A stretch of 64,000 nt of DNA from Pleurodeles waltl (GCF_031143425.1 NC_090450.1:167765486-167829485); one strand, 5' to 3'; shown: positions 1-11,635, counted from the stretch's first letter. Translations and numbers: made by a program. Notes: generated from the sequence alone by a model not told the origin.

Positions 1-523
1 CATGGGGGAGAGGCGGCCGGCAGTAGGCCAGTGTCGCTTGCGCCTTGCGGAGGAGTTCTGCATGCTTATACATCTCCAACTTTGTTCACTTCCTCGTCTC
101 AACTAAATTTTTGCCTTTCACTTGGAAGGACGATGGGGTTTCATTGCTTGCTGATCCCTAGCCACAAGCTATACAGGAAGTGCAGGGAGCCACAAGCTAT
201 ACGGGAAGTGCAGGAAAGGACTGTAATAGGCATTTCCTTCCCCCTTTGGTGGTGTGGTGAGGTGGCAGGTACCAAGGCGGTGAGCTTGCTTGCTACTCTG
301 AGCTCTGCCATACATTTCAGATGTTAACGTGTGCCCTGAAATCTGCGGCTTGCCCTCTTTCCCAAGTTACTTGTTTCTGTGTGGCTAGTGAATTTTGGAT
401 ATTAAGTCATTAACCACATTTTCCTCAAGAAAGGATCAATATGACTGTACAGAAGCTTTGATCAGGTTGTCTGATTCAGTTACGGAGCCTGTAAAGAAAT
501 AATCTAACTCCCTTAGGAACAAA
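1..523. other. No gene seen; short 26 bp tandem duplication
   Basis: No coding region is convincing here. The only structure noticed is a direct duplication of about 26 bp at roughly 160-213, where CACAAGCTATAC(A/G)GGAAGTGCAGG occurs twice in a row. It precedes the decayed LINE that begins at about 524 and could be part of that element's 5' region, but nothing proves it. Confidence 0.4.
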
Positions 524-907
524 ATGGCGCATACAAATCTTGTGAAGGGCCTGGACCAGCTTTTATCCTTCTTTACAAAAGAGAATGTGGTACAAGACAA
601 TCCCATACCTAAATTAAAGCTTGCTCCTGCCTCTGTGGAGATGGAATTAGTTCACAACCCAGTGTTATCTCCCTCCTTATCTTCCTCTGCCTCTCTGCAG
701 ATAACAAGCATGGCCAGTAGGAATTTAAATCCAGAGGAAGCCTATAAATATCATAATGAGGAAATTACTCTTACAGATATACATACCTGGGCCAGTTTAA
801 AGGCAATGCTGAAACAAAAATCGAAGTATGAGGAAAAAGAAAAATTTAAGTATCTCCAAAAAAGGTCCCCAAAAATCAGTTTTCACAAAGCTGAAGTTCT
901 GTCTTGA
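524..907 (+). pseudogene. Probable LINE ORF1 remnant
   Basis: A 127-codon open stretch starting at an ATG, charged and Lys/Glu-rich towards the C-terminus, with no zinc knuckle or recognisable RNA-binding fold. Its position just upstream of endonuclease and RT remnants on the same strand makes a LINE ORF1 remnant the best explanation. It could also be a chance frame. Confidence 0.4.
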
Positions 908-1669
908 AAGTCAGGGGTAATTAGCTTTTGTATTCAGGTTACGTGAGCAAGGGAATAAGGGGAGCCACTTTCAAATACTGACTAGCCATCCATCAATTTT
1001 CTGGATAGGAGTGAAACAGACACAATGATGGCAAAATGTTCTTCAGTGCCCATTTCTCAACCGAGCTCCCTTAATTCAGTGGCTGAACTGTACGGCCTGT
1101 AAGGAAAGGCCGACTTATCCCTTCACTTCTTGTAAAAACTTGTGCCTTGGCCTTTGCTGCTTGTTTGACTTTGACTTAATTTTGAACCATTCTCTGTTAT
1201 TTTTAGCCTGCTTTGCTGATATTGAGAATTTGAGGCTGGTCTAAAGTAGTGACATTTCGCCTGTTACTTTGTGCCATACAAAGCCAGGGAGAAAGGGTTT
1301 TATTTCAGTCAAAAAGTGTTGTAAATTTGTTTTTGCAAAATAGTGATTCCATTCAATGCAGAGGTACTGATGTGTTTCCGGTAGGTGAGGAAGCTCAAGA
1401 TTTCACTATTGAGTTTAATAATTTGGGTAGTTCTCGTTATGAACCTTTTCCTTTAATGGAAAATGAGACGTCAGTAGGTGATCTAGGACATCTGTGAATC
1501 TCCATTGGGAACAGTGGAAGACTTGTGATTTACTACAACACTCTGAGACCCAGATATTCCCCTCCCTTTGTAGAAGAAAAGAGACTGAAATAGAATTGGT
1601 TGGCAGGTGCACTAAATGGTGACGAGTATGGGCCCCAGTCTCCAAACCATATAATTATCAATGAATTAA

Positions 1670-1875
1670 AAGTGGTTTCCTGGAATGCAGTGGCCCTGAA
1701 AACTAGCAGGGGGGAAATAGAATTTTTAGTAAGCCTAAAAGCCAATATAATTTGCATCCAGGAAACCTAGTGTCAATCTGATCTCCAGCGAGATGGTTAC
1801 TTTGCCATTGAGTGCAACGCTACTCCAGCTAGGAAAGGTCATTCAAAAGGTGGGATTGCAATCCTCTTAAAAATG
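1670..1875 (+). pseudogene. LINE APE endonuclease N-terminal remnant
   Basis: Translation in the plus strand gives a VSWN motif followed about 30 residues later by a CIQET motif, then a GG-containing stretch (KGGIAILL). This is the N-terminal signature of apurinic-type endonucleases in LINE ORF2 proteins, where the Asn and Glu are active-site residues. A stop lies just after QET, so the domain is broken. It nicks target DNA to prime reverse transcription in living elements. Confidence 0.65.
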
Positions 1876-2411
1876 TGATTAATTGGAAGTATAAGAGTTC
1901 TGATGATTCCCGCAACCTTTTTCAAGCGGTAACCATTTTTTCTTCTGAAGGTGGGCATATAAGGATTCCCATCCTACTGTTGAATGTGTATATACCCCAT
2001 GGAGTTCCCTATAACAACCTCTTGCATGAAATCGTTGCCTTCATAAGTGAGGCTACACAGGATTAGTATGACCTTCTAATACAATGGTAACTTCAGTTGT
2101 AAAGTCTCCAACCACACTATCAGCTTGTTTTTGGAGTCTGAAGAAGAAGTAGCCTTCCACATCCACCCTCTGCTTTTTCCTCCAAACCTAAGAAAACAGA
2201 TAAAAGAGGCCAAATGCTTCATGATCTTTGGAGAAAAAATGAATGCTTAATTGTATTTGGGAGATTTGCCTTAGACTTTCCTGTACAGTTTACCCATAAA
2301 TCACCATCAGGAAGCTCAATTATAGATTAATTTATGTTCCCTTATTCATTGTTCCATCTTTTAGGTGACTCGAAAGTATTACATACTATACTTAGTGATC
2401 AGAAACTCTTA

Positions 2412-2567
2412 GGCCCATAATTATACTTCTTTTGCGCCACATTTGTGTAATTTTTTTAGGCAAAAGCTGTGCAAATTTATAAAATACAATTATATTTTGT
2501 AATTTTGCACTGCTTTTGCATCAAAAAATGACGCTAATGCAGCGCAAAAAAAAAATAACTATTGTCC
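2412..2567. mobile_element. Small MITE with TTA target duplication
   Basis: A 156 bp insertion inside the LINE. Its ends are imperfect inverted repeats: GGCCCATAATTATACTTC...TTTTGCGC on the left and the complement of GCGCAAAA...ATAACTATTGTCC on the right. TTA flanks both sides (2,409-2,411 and 2,568-2,570). TWA target duplications and GGSC-type ends fit the PIF/Harbinger group of non-autonomous DNA transposons. The ends resemble those of the larger element at 50,524-51,450. Confidence 0.6.
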
Positions 2568-2912
2568 TTAGTCTTCTTCTCGGAAGCTAATATGTCCCAT
2601 GGAGGGTTGTGGAAAATTAATTGTCCCAATTCTAAATGTATTAAAATAATTCTTGTAGAACCCAATGGGATTCTAGGAACATATCCATTTTAAAAGGGCT
2701 CTGGAGAAGGCTGAATGATATGGACACCAGGATAGCTGATGCTTTTTTTTTTTTTTTGGCAGTTCATGAAGCAAATAACAGAAAATACTGTTCAGAGGCA
2801 CATTAAAGAGTCCCTATAAACTCATATCTTTGCCTATTTTCATAATGAATAAAGAATGTATCTCCTTCTCTAAGGAAAGAGATGGACGCTGATCTATTTT
2901 GAATACCATTGA

Positions 2913-3749
2913 ATGCAATTGTTATTTCCGGTCGTGGGACATTGTTATGTTAATGTGACAATGCCCTCATCTTGGACCGAAAGTATCATTGTCCCGCTTT
3001 GCAAAAAGGGTGATCTTAGTTTACCCAGAAATTATCATCAAATTGCCCTGTTAGATGCAGTAGGCAAGATCTCCACTAAATGTTTACTGACCCAGTGTAA
3101 TACTTGGGCTGAAGATAATAAAATCATTCTATGAGAACAGATGGGCTTTAGGAAAAGTCATGGGACCCTATATAACATTGCAGCCCTACAGGTAATGAAT
3201 GAAAAATACTGTTATTAGAGTCTCTCCAATTTATGCCTCACTCATCAACTTCTTCACAGCTTTCGATGATATGGACAGCCCAACACTGGGGAAGAAGTTG
3301 TCTGATCTCGGGATGCCAGGAACTCTACTGCATTTAATTGCCTCCATTTCACAACCTGGTGCCAAGTTTTGTTAGAGGGCAACCGGGGCTTATCTAATAG
3401 ATTCCCAAGCGAAAATGGTCTAAAGCACAGTTTACATGTCCCATTGTTGTTTTCTCTGCATAGTTATGATTTCTCTCACTTCCTCTCAAAGGGAATTGGC
3501 TTTTCTCCTGGCGTTAGGGGTCAGTCAATATCTTGTCTCTTCTATGCAGATGATACAGTAATTCTGGACCTAACTCTTAAGGGTTTAAATAGTTGCTTAA
3601 CGATGTTGCAGCAGTATGCGGACACACATTGTTTAAAAAATCAATTCTCTCTTTGGATAAAAAGTGGTAAATATGCCAGTTACTCATGGTGCCTAGGATT
3701 CAAAAAATTGGAATTGGTTCAATCTTATACCTTTTTGTGGAAAGTATGA
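2913..3749 (+). pseudogene. LINE reverse transcriptase remnant (YADD)
   Basis: Two open stretches hold RT motifs: one at 2,913-3,134 with SIIVPLCKKGD and a degraded YRPIALLD-like motif, continuing after a stop into a GFR-like motif; one at 3,369-3,749 with FYADDTVIL (YADD catalytic motif) followed by a helix-rich thumb-like region. The intervening sequence (about 3,240-3,370) still hints at an SxFDDMD block. Stops and frame changes make it inactive. Confidence 0.7.
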
Positions 3750-4075
3750 GAAGTAATCTGAATGACACTGTCCACATCACTAACAATGTTAGCAAGGCGC
3801 AATCTCAGGCCAAGGGGTTGGGTGCATTTTGTAATGCGATAGGTCGAAGACAATTTTCTTATCTCCTTCCTGTTAAACAGGCCAAAATACCAGCCTCCTT
3901 ACTGCAAACAGTAGAGGTATTTTTAAACCTATATTGACATTTTAACATGAATCATGTGTTAAGATGTTACGCTTTTTCTCTTCTTTTTATGTGTCGTTTT
4001 ATGTATGTAATGTTTTTACTTTCATGTGGCCCTTCATTGTGTTCCAAATCTTGAAAATAAACTTGAACTTGAATT

Positions 4076-4450
4076 GGCAGTTTAAAACTGCATTGCAGGC
4101 TGCAATAGCTGACATGAGACATGTTTTAAAGTGCTACATTAATTAGTCATTTAAATTGGTTGGTTGGTTGGTTACAATGAGTGCTGCAGGTGCACTAGTA
4201 ATATCTCATTTACAGGCCCTGGGTACATGCAGTACCTTTTTACTAGGGACTTAAAAGTAAATTAAATGTTCCAATCAGGCGCAGGGAAATTTTTCCATGT
4301 TTAAAGCGTGAGCACAAGCACGTTATCACTGGTTAGCAGTGATAAAGTGCACAGATCCCTAATCCCAACAAAACACAAATTCAGAAAATAGGAGGGGTGA
4401 AGACACAAAAAAGTCTCGGGGTGACCCTGCTGAAAATGTCAGGTCCAACA
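4076..4450 (+). mobile_element. Fragment of the ~2 kb salamander-type LTR family
   Basis: This stretch matches, block by block, the terminal third of the LTR-like element at 53.65-56.44 kb (for example CAGTTTAAAACTGC, AGGCTGCAATAG, ACAATGAGTGCTG, TTAGCAGTGATAA) and ends in TCCAACA, the family's terminal motif. A (TTGG)n expansion at about 4,155-4,175 replaces the usual TTAGTTGACTGG. The rest of the element is missing, cut where the LINE 3' end lies. Confidence 0.6.
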
Positions 4451-4928
4451 TTCATCAATGCATAAGCTGTTGCTTCAGAAGAAAATGCACTGCAGGGAAT
4501 ATTTGTAAATGTTTGAAGCCAAAAAGAGATGAGGAGTTTGATTCTTATTGATCAACTAACAGAAGCAGCAAGGATGATTCTTGTAATATAGTTTCTTAGA
4601 GTATAAGTAACGCGGGTAGTATTCTTTGGTGAACATGTTTGGTGTAGCAAGAGTTTGGTTGTATTGTTATAATTGGTATGTTCCTATTTCCCTTTGACTG
4701 GGAGTGGAACTTTCTGACAGTTGACAGGAGGGGAGTTCAGATTAGAATGTTGAGAGAGGGTTGAGGAAAAAAGTGGAAGAAAGGGCTGTGTGGAGAGCAT
4801 GAAGAATTGGAGCAGTGGAGATGACAATAAAGACTGACTTCAAAAAGAGAAGAGAGTATTCAGGTTGCTGGCGCTCAATTAGATGTAATAAACTTCCAGC
4901 CGAGATCTTCACATTCGCTGGCGGCCAC

Positions 4929-5402
4929 GGCTTGGTTCGACTTGCCTGTCAACGACGGAGTCTGACAGGCACAGCTTTCTAGGCGATCGGCGATCTTGTC
5001 CAGAGTGGTTTTATATCGCCTGTCAACAACAAGCGCTGACAGGCACAGCTTTATAAAAGTACGGCGAACGGCCGCGTATTTCAAATTGCCTGTCAACGAC
5101 AACGCTGACAGGCACAGCTTTCTAAAAATACAGCGATCTGCCGCATATTTCAAATTGCCTGTCAACAACAAGCGCTGACAGGCACAGCTTTATAAAAGTA
5201 CTGTGATCGGCCGCGTATTTCAAATTTCCTGTCAACGACAACGCTGACAGGCACAGCTTTCTCAAAGTATGGCGATCGGACGAGTGTTTCAAACTGCCTG
5301 TCAACAACACATGCTGACAGGCACAGCTTTCTAAAAGTACGGCGATCAGCACGAGAAGCGAACCTGCAAGCCTGTTGACAGGAAAACGCTGACTGGCACA
5401 GC
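4929..5402. repeat. Minisatellite, ~70 bp unit, about 6.7 copies
   Basis: Units of about 69-74 bp begin with GCCTGTCAAC and carry GCTGACAGGCACAGCTTTCTAAAAGTACGGCGATCGG. Each unit contains the 8 bp inverted repeat GCCTGTCA / TGACAGGC around a short spacer, so every copy can form a small hairpin. Two sub-types (GACAAC...TTCTAAA and AACAAC...TTATAAA) partly alternate, suggesting a dimeric higher-order unit. Reading frames run open through it on both strands only because the unit lacks stops. Confidence 0.85.
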
Positions 5403-5618
5403 TCAATTCACATCTTTACTTTCACTATTGAAGCACTGCATAGTGGAAAACTGCTGTTACTCAAGTTCTTTCCTCTAATACTTCCTAAAAGACTAGACTG
5501 TGTCTTATTGGCGTTAATGGTCCTATTTACATGTAATATTGTGCCGGTTAATGATTTATATAAACTGAACTATAAGGGAAATTTAATCTTTACTCTACAA
5601 TATTGTTATTTTCTTTAA

Positions 5619-6520
5619 TTGCATGGTGTTGAAAATGTATTCATAATGGCTGCTGCAGGAATGTCCCAACCAATTCCATTCTTAAATGAAGTTGGAGACC
5701 CTAATGTCCCATGGAAAGAATGGATAAAAATATTTGAATCGTATTTAATTGCTATAGGAGGGGACAAATTCAACCCGGTCAGAAAACAACATATTTTATT
5801 ACACAATCTGGGAACACTTGGTAGGAAAATGTATGAATCTCTGCCTGAACCTTATATACCAGAAGACAAGGGCAAGATGAATATGTCACTACATACTTAA
5901 AATTCGAAAAACAGTTTGGAGACAGAGTTAATGTGGTACTAGAATGGCATACGTTTTTCTGTCGCAGTCAAGGAAAACAGGAAATTGTGATTAATTATGT
6001 TGCTGCTTTAAGAGGGTTAAGTACTCTATGTGATTTTGGGGATCTTAATGATTCTCTTATACGGGATCAATTGGTTCGATGCACTAAGAATATTAAAATA
6101 CAAGAAAAACTATTACAAAAGCAGCCAAATTTACAAGAAGCTATAGAAATAGCAAAGTCCATTGAGCATACTGCAATATGCTTACAAGAAATCAGATCCC
6201 CATCTTCCTGTGAGCAGGTTAATGAAATCAAAGATAACATAGGGGATGAAAAGGTCCTCAAAGTTAAAAGTGGTGATAAATTGCTTCAAAAGAACATTAA
6301 TCCAAAATCTGGTTTGTATTGCTACCGTTGTGGAAACAGCAACCATCTTGCCAACTCAATCTCTTGCCAAGCCAGAACAGCCATCTGTAGAAAATGCAAC
6401 AAAAAAGGTCACTTTGCTAGGGTTTGCAAGGACATGTCCAGATTTGACAGATCTTCTGACAGTAAGAAGTCGGATGATGGTTCTCACATGGTTAAGAAAA
6501 TTGTACTAAAAGTTAAAACT
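5619..6520 (+). pseudogene. gag: Gypsy gag remnant with two CCHC knuckles
   Basis: The N-terminal part (5,619-5,900) has the WKEW..F..YL signature of gypsy capsid proteins. A frame change near 5,900-5,933 follows, then the capsid C-terminal half and two zinc knuckles at about 6,313-6,432: a CX2CX4H...C form (the first, slightly irregular) and CRKCNKKGHFARVC (canonical CX2CX4HX4C). These bind genomic RNA in living elements. The frame continues without a stop into the protease. Confidence 0.75.
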
Positions 6521-8285
6521 GAGGGATTTGCTCTTTCACAATACCCAGAGTGTATGATTTCCATTAATGATAAGCTGATAAAAGTCTATGCTGATTCATG
6601 CTCACCTTTCACTATCATAAATGCTTCAGATTTTGTCAAAGTTGATCATGGGAATGTCTTTAAGTTATTAAAGCCAGACATTAATCCTAAAGGATACAAC
6701 AAGGATCCAGTTCACCTCCAAGGTATGTTCAAAGCACTCGTTTCATTCAAAACCCTCTGCTTCCAAGACCATATTTTAATTTATGGAGCCACAGAAGAGG
6801 AACACAACAGTAATCTAAGGAATGTTCTTAGTAAACTGAAAACAGCCGGGCTCACTCTAAAGAAGGAAAAGTGCCAAACTGGAGTAAGTTCAGTGGAATA
6901 TTTAGGGCACATCATTTCAAAAGATGGGTTCAAACCCAAAGCGTCCCTAGTAGATGCGGTAAGGAAAGCGGAGGCCCCCAAGAATAAAGAAGAACTGAGG
7001 TAATTTCTGGGTCTTGCTCAGTTCATGGTAAAGTATGTTAGGAATTTTTCAGAAATCTCATTTGATCACAGAGAATTACTGAAGAATCCCATCCCCTACA
7101 AATGGACAGAACACCACGATCGTGCATTTAAAAAAATTGAACAGTCCATATTGACAGCACCTTATCTTTGTAACTTTGATTATAAAAGAAAAATCATTCT
7201 CACTAAAGATGCCAGTAAGTTAGGACTGGGAGCAACATTTTGACAGCAAAGAAAGAATAGTAGCCTTTGCATCCAGGGCCTTAAACAAGGCAGAGTCTAA
7301 TTACTCAGTTATTGAAAGAGAAGCCCTGGCATGTCACTGGGCTGTTAAGCACTTTAAGTTTTTCTTCTGGGGTACACAATTTGACGTACGCACTGACCAT
7401 AAGCCACTAGTATATGTGTGCTCCACGAAGGGGTGTTACAACAGCACTCCTAGAATTGCTAGGTGGATCCTAGGTCTAGAAAACTTCTGTTTTAAAGTTG
7501 ATTATCTCCCTGACAATAGAAATACTGCAGCTGACTTCCTATCTAGGCTCCCGTTAGATGTAAATGAGGACTTTGAGATTACAGAGTATCCGGTAATGAT
7601 AATTTCCACACCTTCGATCAGTATTGATGAAGGGGTTTCTGCATGTCAACAAGACGAAACCTTGTCTTTACTAAAATCAAAAGCCAAAGAAGGGTGGCCA
7701 GAATCTAGAAAGGATATTGAGGAGATCATCAATAACTGCTAGGAGGTAAGATATGAAATTAATAAAAATGGAAACTTTGTGTTCAGAAATGATAAAATTA
7801 TACCTCTTAGGAGTTTAAGGCACAAAATCTTTACACTTGCCCATGAAGGTCATTTAGGCAGGAGTCTCACCAAATCCAGAGTGAGGAAACGATTTTGGTT
7901 CCCTAACATGGACTCTATGATTGAAACTGAGGTCAAAGATTGCTCCATTTGTGCACACAGTGACAAGACAAACATAATTTGCAAAGCTCCCATCTCTCCG
8001 GTTGTAATTCCTGATAAACCTCGGGTAAAATTGGCTTTAGATATTATCGGCCCAATCAACATTACTGGTTTATCGAAAAGATTTGCCTTAGTCTTAATTG
8101 ATTATCAATCGCATTGGATCACAACCAAATTAGTAAATTAAATTACCTCTAAATCAGTTATTAATTTTCTCAGAGATATTTTTGCTGTTGAGGGCATACC
8201 AGCTACCCTTATTACTGATAATGGTGTTCAGTTAACATCCTCTATGATGAAAACACAAGCCAATCTGTGGAAATGTTTGGCAAGT
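6520..8285 (+). pseudogene. pol: Gypsy pol remnant: PR, partial RT, RNase H, partial integrase
   Basis: A retropepsin-like ADSCSPFTII lies near 6,590-6,620. RT resumes at about 6,720 with CFQDHILIYG, where a family FxDD motif would stand; the second Asp is His here. EYLGHIIS follows. An in-frame TAA at about 7,001 precedes FLGLAQF. RNase H motifs (TKDASKLGLGA, EREALA, RTDHKPL) span 7,200-7,420 across a frame change near 7,240. Integrase shows HEGHLG, CSIC (HHCC), DIIGP and TDNG, with in-frame stops at about 7,740 and 8,139; the catalytic Glu is absent. Confidence 0.8.
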
Positions 8286-8690
8286 AAATCAGACCACAAA
8301 CATCATGTAAAAATGTGATAAAGTGTCTTCAAAATTAAAAGTAGTGTATTTAATTTGCACACAAAAGGATTTCACTTTAGTGCATCAGATTATATCACTG
8401 CACTGAGAAGGATTTATTCAAAGTGACAGTTTTTAAACATGAAAAATTCCTTCCCACACCTTCTGCATCATGTCTAAAATAGCACTGGTAAACTAGAAGG
8501 CAAGTCAGGTGTCACGTTTATCCTAGAAGCGAAAAATAAGAATTAATATGTACAAGAAACCGAAAGAGTAAAATAGTCTGTTAGACTTTTAGAGTGCACA
8601 CCCATGCTCATTCAGGGAGAACCTCCAGGTTGGACAAATTCTCTGGATTAGAAGAAACTGTTCAGATCTACAGCACTATAGAACAGAGGC
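8286..8690. other. AT-rich intergenic stretch, nothing recognised
   Basis: No open frame, inverted repeat or familiar repeat was recognised between the truncated integrase and the Penelope-like fragment. It marks the breakpoint where the gypsy element is cut off. Confidence 0.4.
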
Positions 8691-9465
8691 AACACTTCTA
8701 AGCTTGAAACTAGCTGAACTTAATTATCCAGCAAAGATTATAGGAAGGGCCAGCAAGAGGGCTCCCAACAGTAACAGAGATGCACAGATGATTCACACGA
8801 AAAAATGGAATAAGGCACATCGCACATGCGTCAGCACATACAGTAACATTTCAAATGACATCAAGAAAATCATATCAAAACATTGCCACATTTTAAACTG
8901 TGATAGAGTCAAATTTGAAAAAACACTGTTCTCATTTACAAGAAACACTAGTCATAGAGACATACTGGTGTATACTAGACCCAGGGTTACATTCCACAAA
9001 CAATGGACCCTACAGGACCTTTAAAGGGTGACAGGGCACTTTCGATGTGGCCATTATGCAGTGGACAAATACAATACCCCTACCAAAACAAATGACTTGG
9101 GGTTAAGGTCCCCCTGAGAACAGAGGAGTTATACCAATTGTAACTCATTTGGTATACCCGATTAAGTGTCCATGTGGAAAAATGTACATTGGCGTTACAA
9201 TGAGGAAATTAAAAACCCACATATGCTAAAATCGTAGCAAACTCTGCTGCAGACACATAAACACATGGCTAACAGCACACTTTATAAAGCTGTATCACAC
9301 TGAGAATGACATGATATGGACAGTTATTGAGAAACTAGGGAATAGACTAAACATGGCAAAAATTCTCCTGAGTGGGAATAATGTTGGGTCTATAGACTAA
9401 GAATCCACTTTGTTGGATTAAATGATGACATACCTTGGATGCAATTGAACGTCTCCACATAAGAT
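8690..9465 (+). mobile_element. Penelope-like retroelement 3' fragment (GIY-YIG region)
   Basis: An open stretch at 8,704-9,024 has the pattern seen C-terminal of Penelope RT (ISNDIKKIISKHCHIL..D), followed after a stop by HFRCGHY and, at about 9,133-9,230, by LVYPIKCPCGKMYIGVTMRKL, which fits the KCPCG..Y(I/V)G signature of the GIY-YIG endonuclease joined to Penelope-like RTs. A further piece near 9,385-9,450 reads CWVYRLRIHF..LN, like the domain's end. Stops break it, and the RT core is missing (5' truncation is usual for these elements). Confidence 0.75.
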
Positions 9466-9761
9466 ATAGACATCAATGACTCTAGCTTCCAGGCCACCTG
9501 AAACTATTGGCCCTCTTTTTTAATAGATGTAGGACTGGTCCTTCTATAGATCAGTGTCTAGGATCATTCAAATCTCACTCCCAGTATATAATGAGAAAAA
9601 GAAACGCAGACCATACTGGGTCTGTAACTGTTGAACACACACAACTGGAAAATATGTCACCGCTTGTCTGCTTAGGTCAATGACTATGTTTATTAATCAT
9701 GTTTTGTTTGTGTCTGAATTTATGCCACATATGAATAAACTGTTAGGAGATAAAGGACATG

Positions 9762-9766
9762 AGAAG
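9762..9766. repeat. 5 bp target duplication AGAAG, left copy
   Basis: AGAAG lies directly before the TGTTAGA terminus at 9,767 and again directly after the TCTAACA terminus at 22,664 (22,665-22,669). This ties the two halves of the split LTR together as one insertion. Confidence 0.85.
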
Positions 9767-10441
9767 TGTTAGAAATGGGGTCTTTAGTTGGCAGTCTGGT
9801 TACCCCCATGCAAGCAAAGACCCTCACCCTAGTCAGGGTAAAGGAGAATCACCCTCAGTTAACCCCCGCTCACCCCCTTTATAGCTTGGCACGAGCAGGC
9901 AGGCCTAACTTCAGAAGCAAGGTGTAAAGTATTTGTACCAACACACACAGTAACTCAGTGAAGACACTACAAAATTACACAACACAGGTTTAGAAAAATA
10001 GATATCTATCTAACCAAAACAAGACCAAAATGACAAAAATCCAAAATACACAAACCAAGTTATGAATTTAAGAAGGAAAAGAGTCTTAAATCCTTTTAGA
10101 AAACAGTGAGAACATTGTTAGCATACAAAAGTACCTGTGAAACATCAAAATAAAGCAGTACAGGTGAGTGTGCGTCAGAAAAGGACAGTGATGCGTCGAT
10201 TTCTCACTCGCAAGTGAGAGCCCGCATCATTTCTCTTCCGGTCAGGTCGACGTGCATCATTTCTTCTCTCCCGCAACAGGGTGAGGCGACGATCCAGATG
10301 GGCACCTTTGGTCCGGGCAGGCTTTGCGTTGATTTTCTATACCCAGCGATGTTGCGTCAAAATCCAGTCACACAGTGTCAAGAAACCACGCTGTGTGGGG
10401 GCTTGCATCGTTAACAGCAGCCATTGCGGGTATCGCTCGTC

Positions 10442-10445
10442 GTTT
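10442..10445. repeat. Target duplication GTTT, left copy
   Basis: GTTT immediately precedes the TGTCG terminus at 10,446 and recurs immediately after the ACTACA terminus at 21,244 (21,245-21,248). Four-base duplications are usual for foamy virus integration. Confidence 0.8.
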
Positions 10446-11451
10446 TGTCGCGTGGGCTCTCATTATTCTAAATGAGACTACTGGATTTCTAGGCAGCAGG
10501 ATCGATAACGGTGTGGGGGACTGAGTCTGACCCACGTGTAAAGAACTCTGTCACCCTAAATCTGTTTTTTGCTCCGGCTAACTAGCAGTGCCTCATTTCT
10601 CCCATGAGGAAGGAATGATTTGGCAGCCGAGCGCATGACATCTTTGGAACTTCTCAGGGAGGTCGTGGTCACTCAGATCCAAACCAACTCTCTTATTTCC
10701 AATATGATCTCATATACAAATGACAAAGACAGTATAAGTTTTATATAATGTTTTAATAAAACGACTGTATTTTAGATATTAAGGCGTGAGCCGCAATAAC
10801 CAGAACGATACAACACAGTAGGATTGAAATAGTCACCAGGAGAGTAAAACATAAGGACAAAGCTATCATATTGTCTAACAGTTTCTACTCTCCCTCTGCT
10901 TGTTCTATTTAGAGCACAGCATGTTAAGCTTCTAGCTTGCCTGTCAGAATCACTGTGGAGACATCAGCCCTCATACCTGAGCAAAGACCTGTGATCTTGG
11001 TTCAGCATCTGTAACGAGGCAGTCAGCGTCTAGTTGTGGTTCCCTGGTCGGAATCTCCCTCTTGCGTCTATTGGGACAAGGAAGTGATTTTATAACTAAC
11101 ATGTCATCGTGATCACAAAATGTCCCTACGCAGGAATGCCAAGTCTAAACTCCTACCACGTCTATCGGCAATGTACCAGACTGTATCCTTGACTGAAGCA
11201 CAGAGTAAATATGTTATGGAGAACTCCAGTGCTGAAGTAGGCAAAACAGTGTGATATGAATAAAAAACAACACCGTAGAACTGGCAATTTGAAAAATAAC
11301 AGTACGAAGCCTAATAAAAAAGCATGTAGAGCAAAGTGCACAGAGGCTCTAAGCTGTCAGCAAATGAATAAAATATATTCAGGGCAAAGTGCACAAAGGC
11401 CTAAAGCCTGAAGCTAAAGCGCAATCAATACGTAAAACTAACCACACTACA
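10446..11451 (-). repeat. 3' LTR of the foamy-like provirus
   Basis: In viral sense it starts TGTAGTGTGG (11,451) and ends CGCGACA (10,446), the TG...CA termini of LTRs. It is the same length (1006 bp) as the 5' copy at 20,239-21,244, with about 13 substitutions counted by eye and no length change. A TATA-like TATATAAAA lies at 10,747-10,739, placing roughly 700 bp of U3 upstream. No perfect AATAAA was found downstream of it. Confidence 0.95.
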
Positions 11452-11461
11452 CCCTCCCGTT
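11452..11461 (-). other. Polypurine tract next to 3' LTR
   Basis: The minus strand reads AACGGGAGGG directly before the LTR's TGTAG start. A purine run at this site primes plus-strand DNA in retroviruses. It is short but exactly placed. Confidence 0.7.
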
Positions 11462-11635
11462 GTCGGTAGCAAGTGGTTCCAATAATATAAAAGGATGCCC
11501 TAAATATAAACAATATATAAAATCATATATTTCGACAAGGTGAGAAGACAACAAAGTCATAAATTTAGGAAACATGTGACCATAAAACCAAATTCAACAT
11601 TGTGTCAATTTCGTAAGAGAGAAAAAATCCAATCA

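Larger units (their letters stand above)
524..4075 (+). mobile_element. Decayed non-LTR retrotransposon (LINE), plus strand
   Basis: Pieces appear in the order expected for an APE-type LINE: an ORF1-like stretch (524-907), a start of the endonuclease (1,670-1,875, with SWN and a QET-like motif), a palm/finger RT piece with a KKGD-like motif (2,913-3,160), an RT piece with YADD (about 3,545-3,560) and an AT-rich 3' end with an ACTTGA-type tail near 4,050-4,072. Many stops and frame changes separate the pieces, so it is long dead. It carries a MITE at 2,412-2,567 and abuts an LTR fragment at about 4,076. The clade is not assigned. The C-terminal architecture resembles the better preserved LINE at 39.3-44.9 kb. 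Confidence 0.75.
5619..8285 (+). mobile_element. Degenerate Ty3/gypsy-type LTR retrotransposon, no LTRs found
   Basis: Gag, zinc knuckles, protease, a truncated RT, RNase H and the first half of an integrase occur in Ty3/gypsy order on the plus strand. Several stops and frame changes break it, several hundred residues between protease and the RT active site are deleted, and the integrase ends before its third catalytic residue at about 8,285. No flanking LTR pair was recognised. The minisatellite immediately upstream might be part of its 5' region, but that is a guess. Confidence 0.8.

Noticed and set aside
4929..5402. CRISPR-like array
   Set aside because: Repeats are ~70 bp head-to-tail without unique spacers, and the surroundings are vertebrate retroelements.
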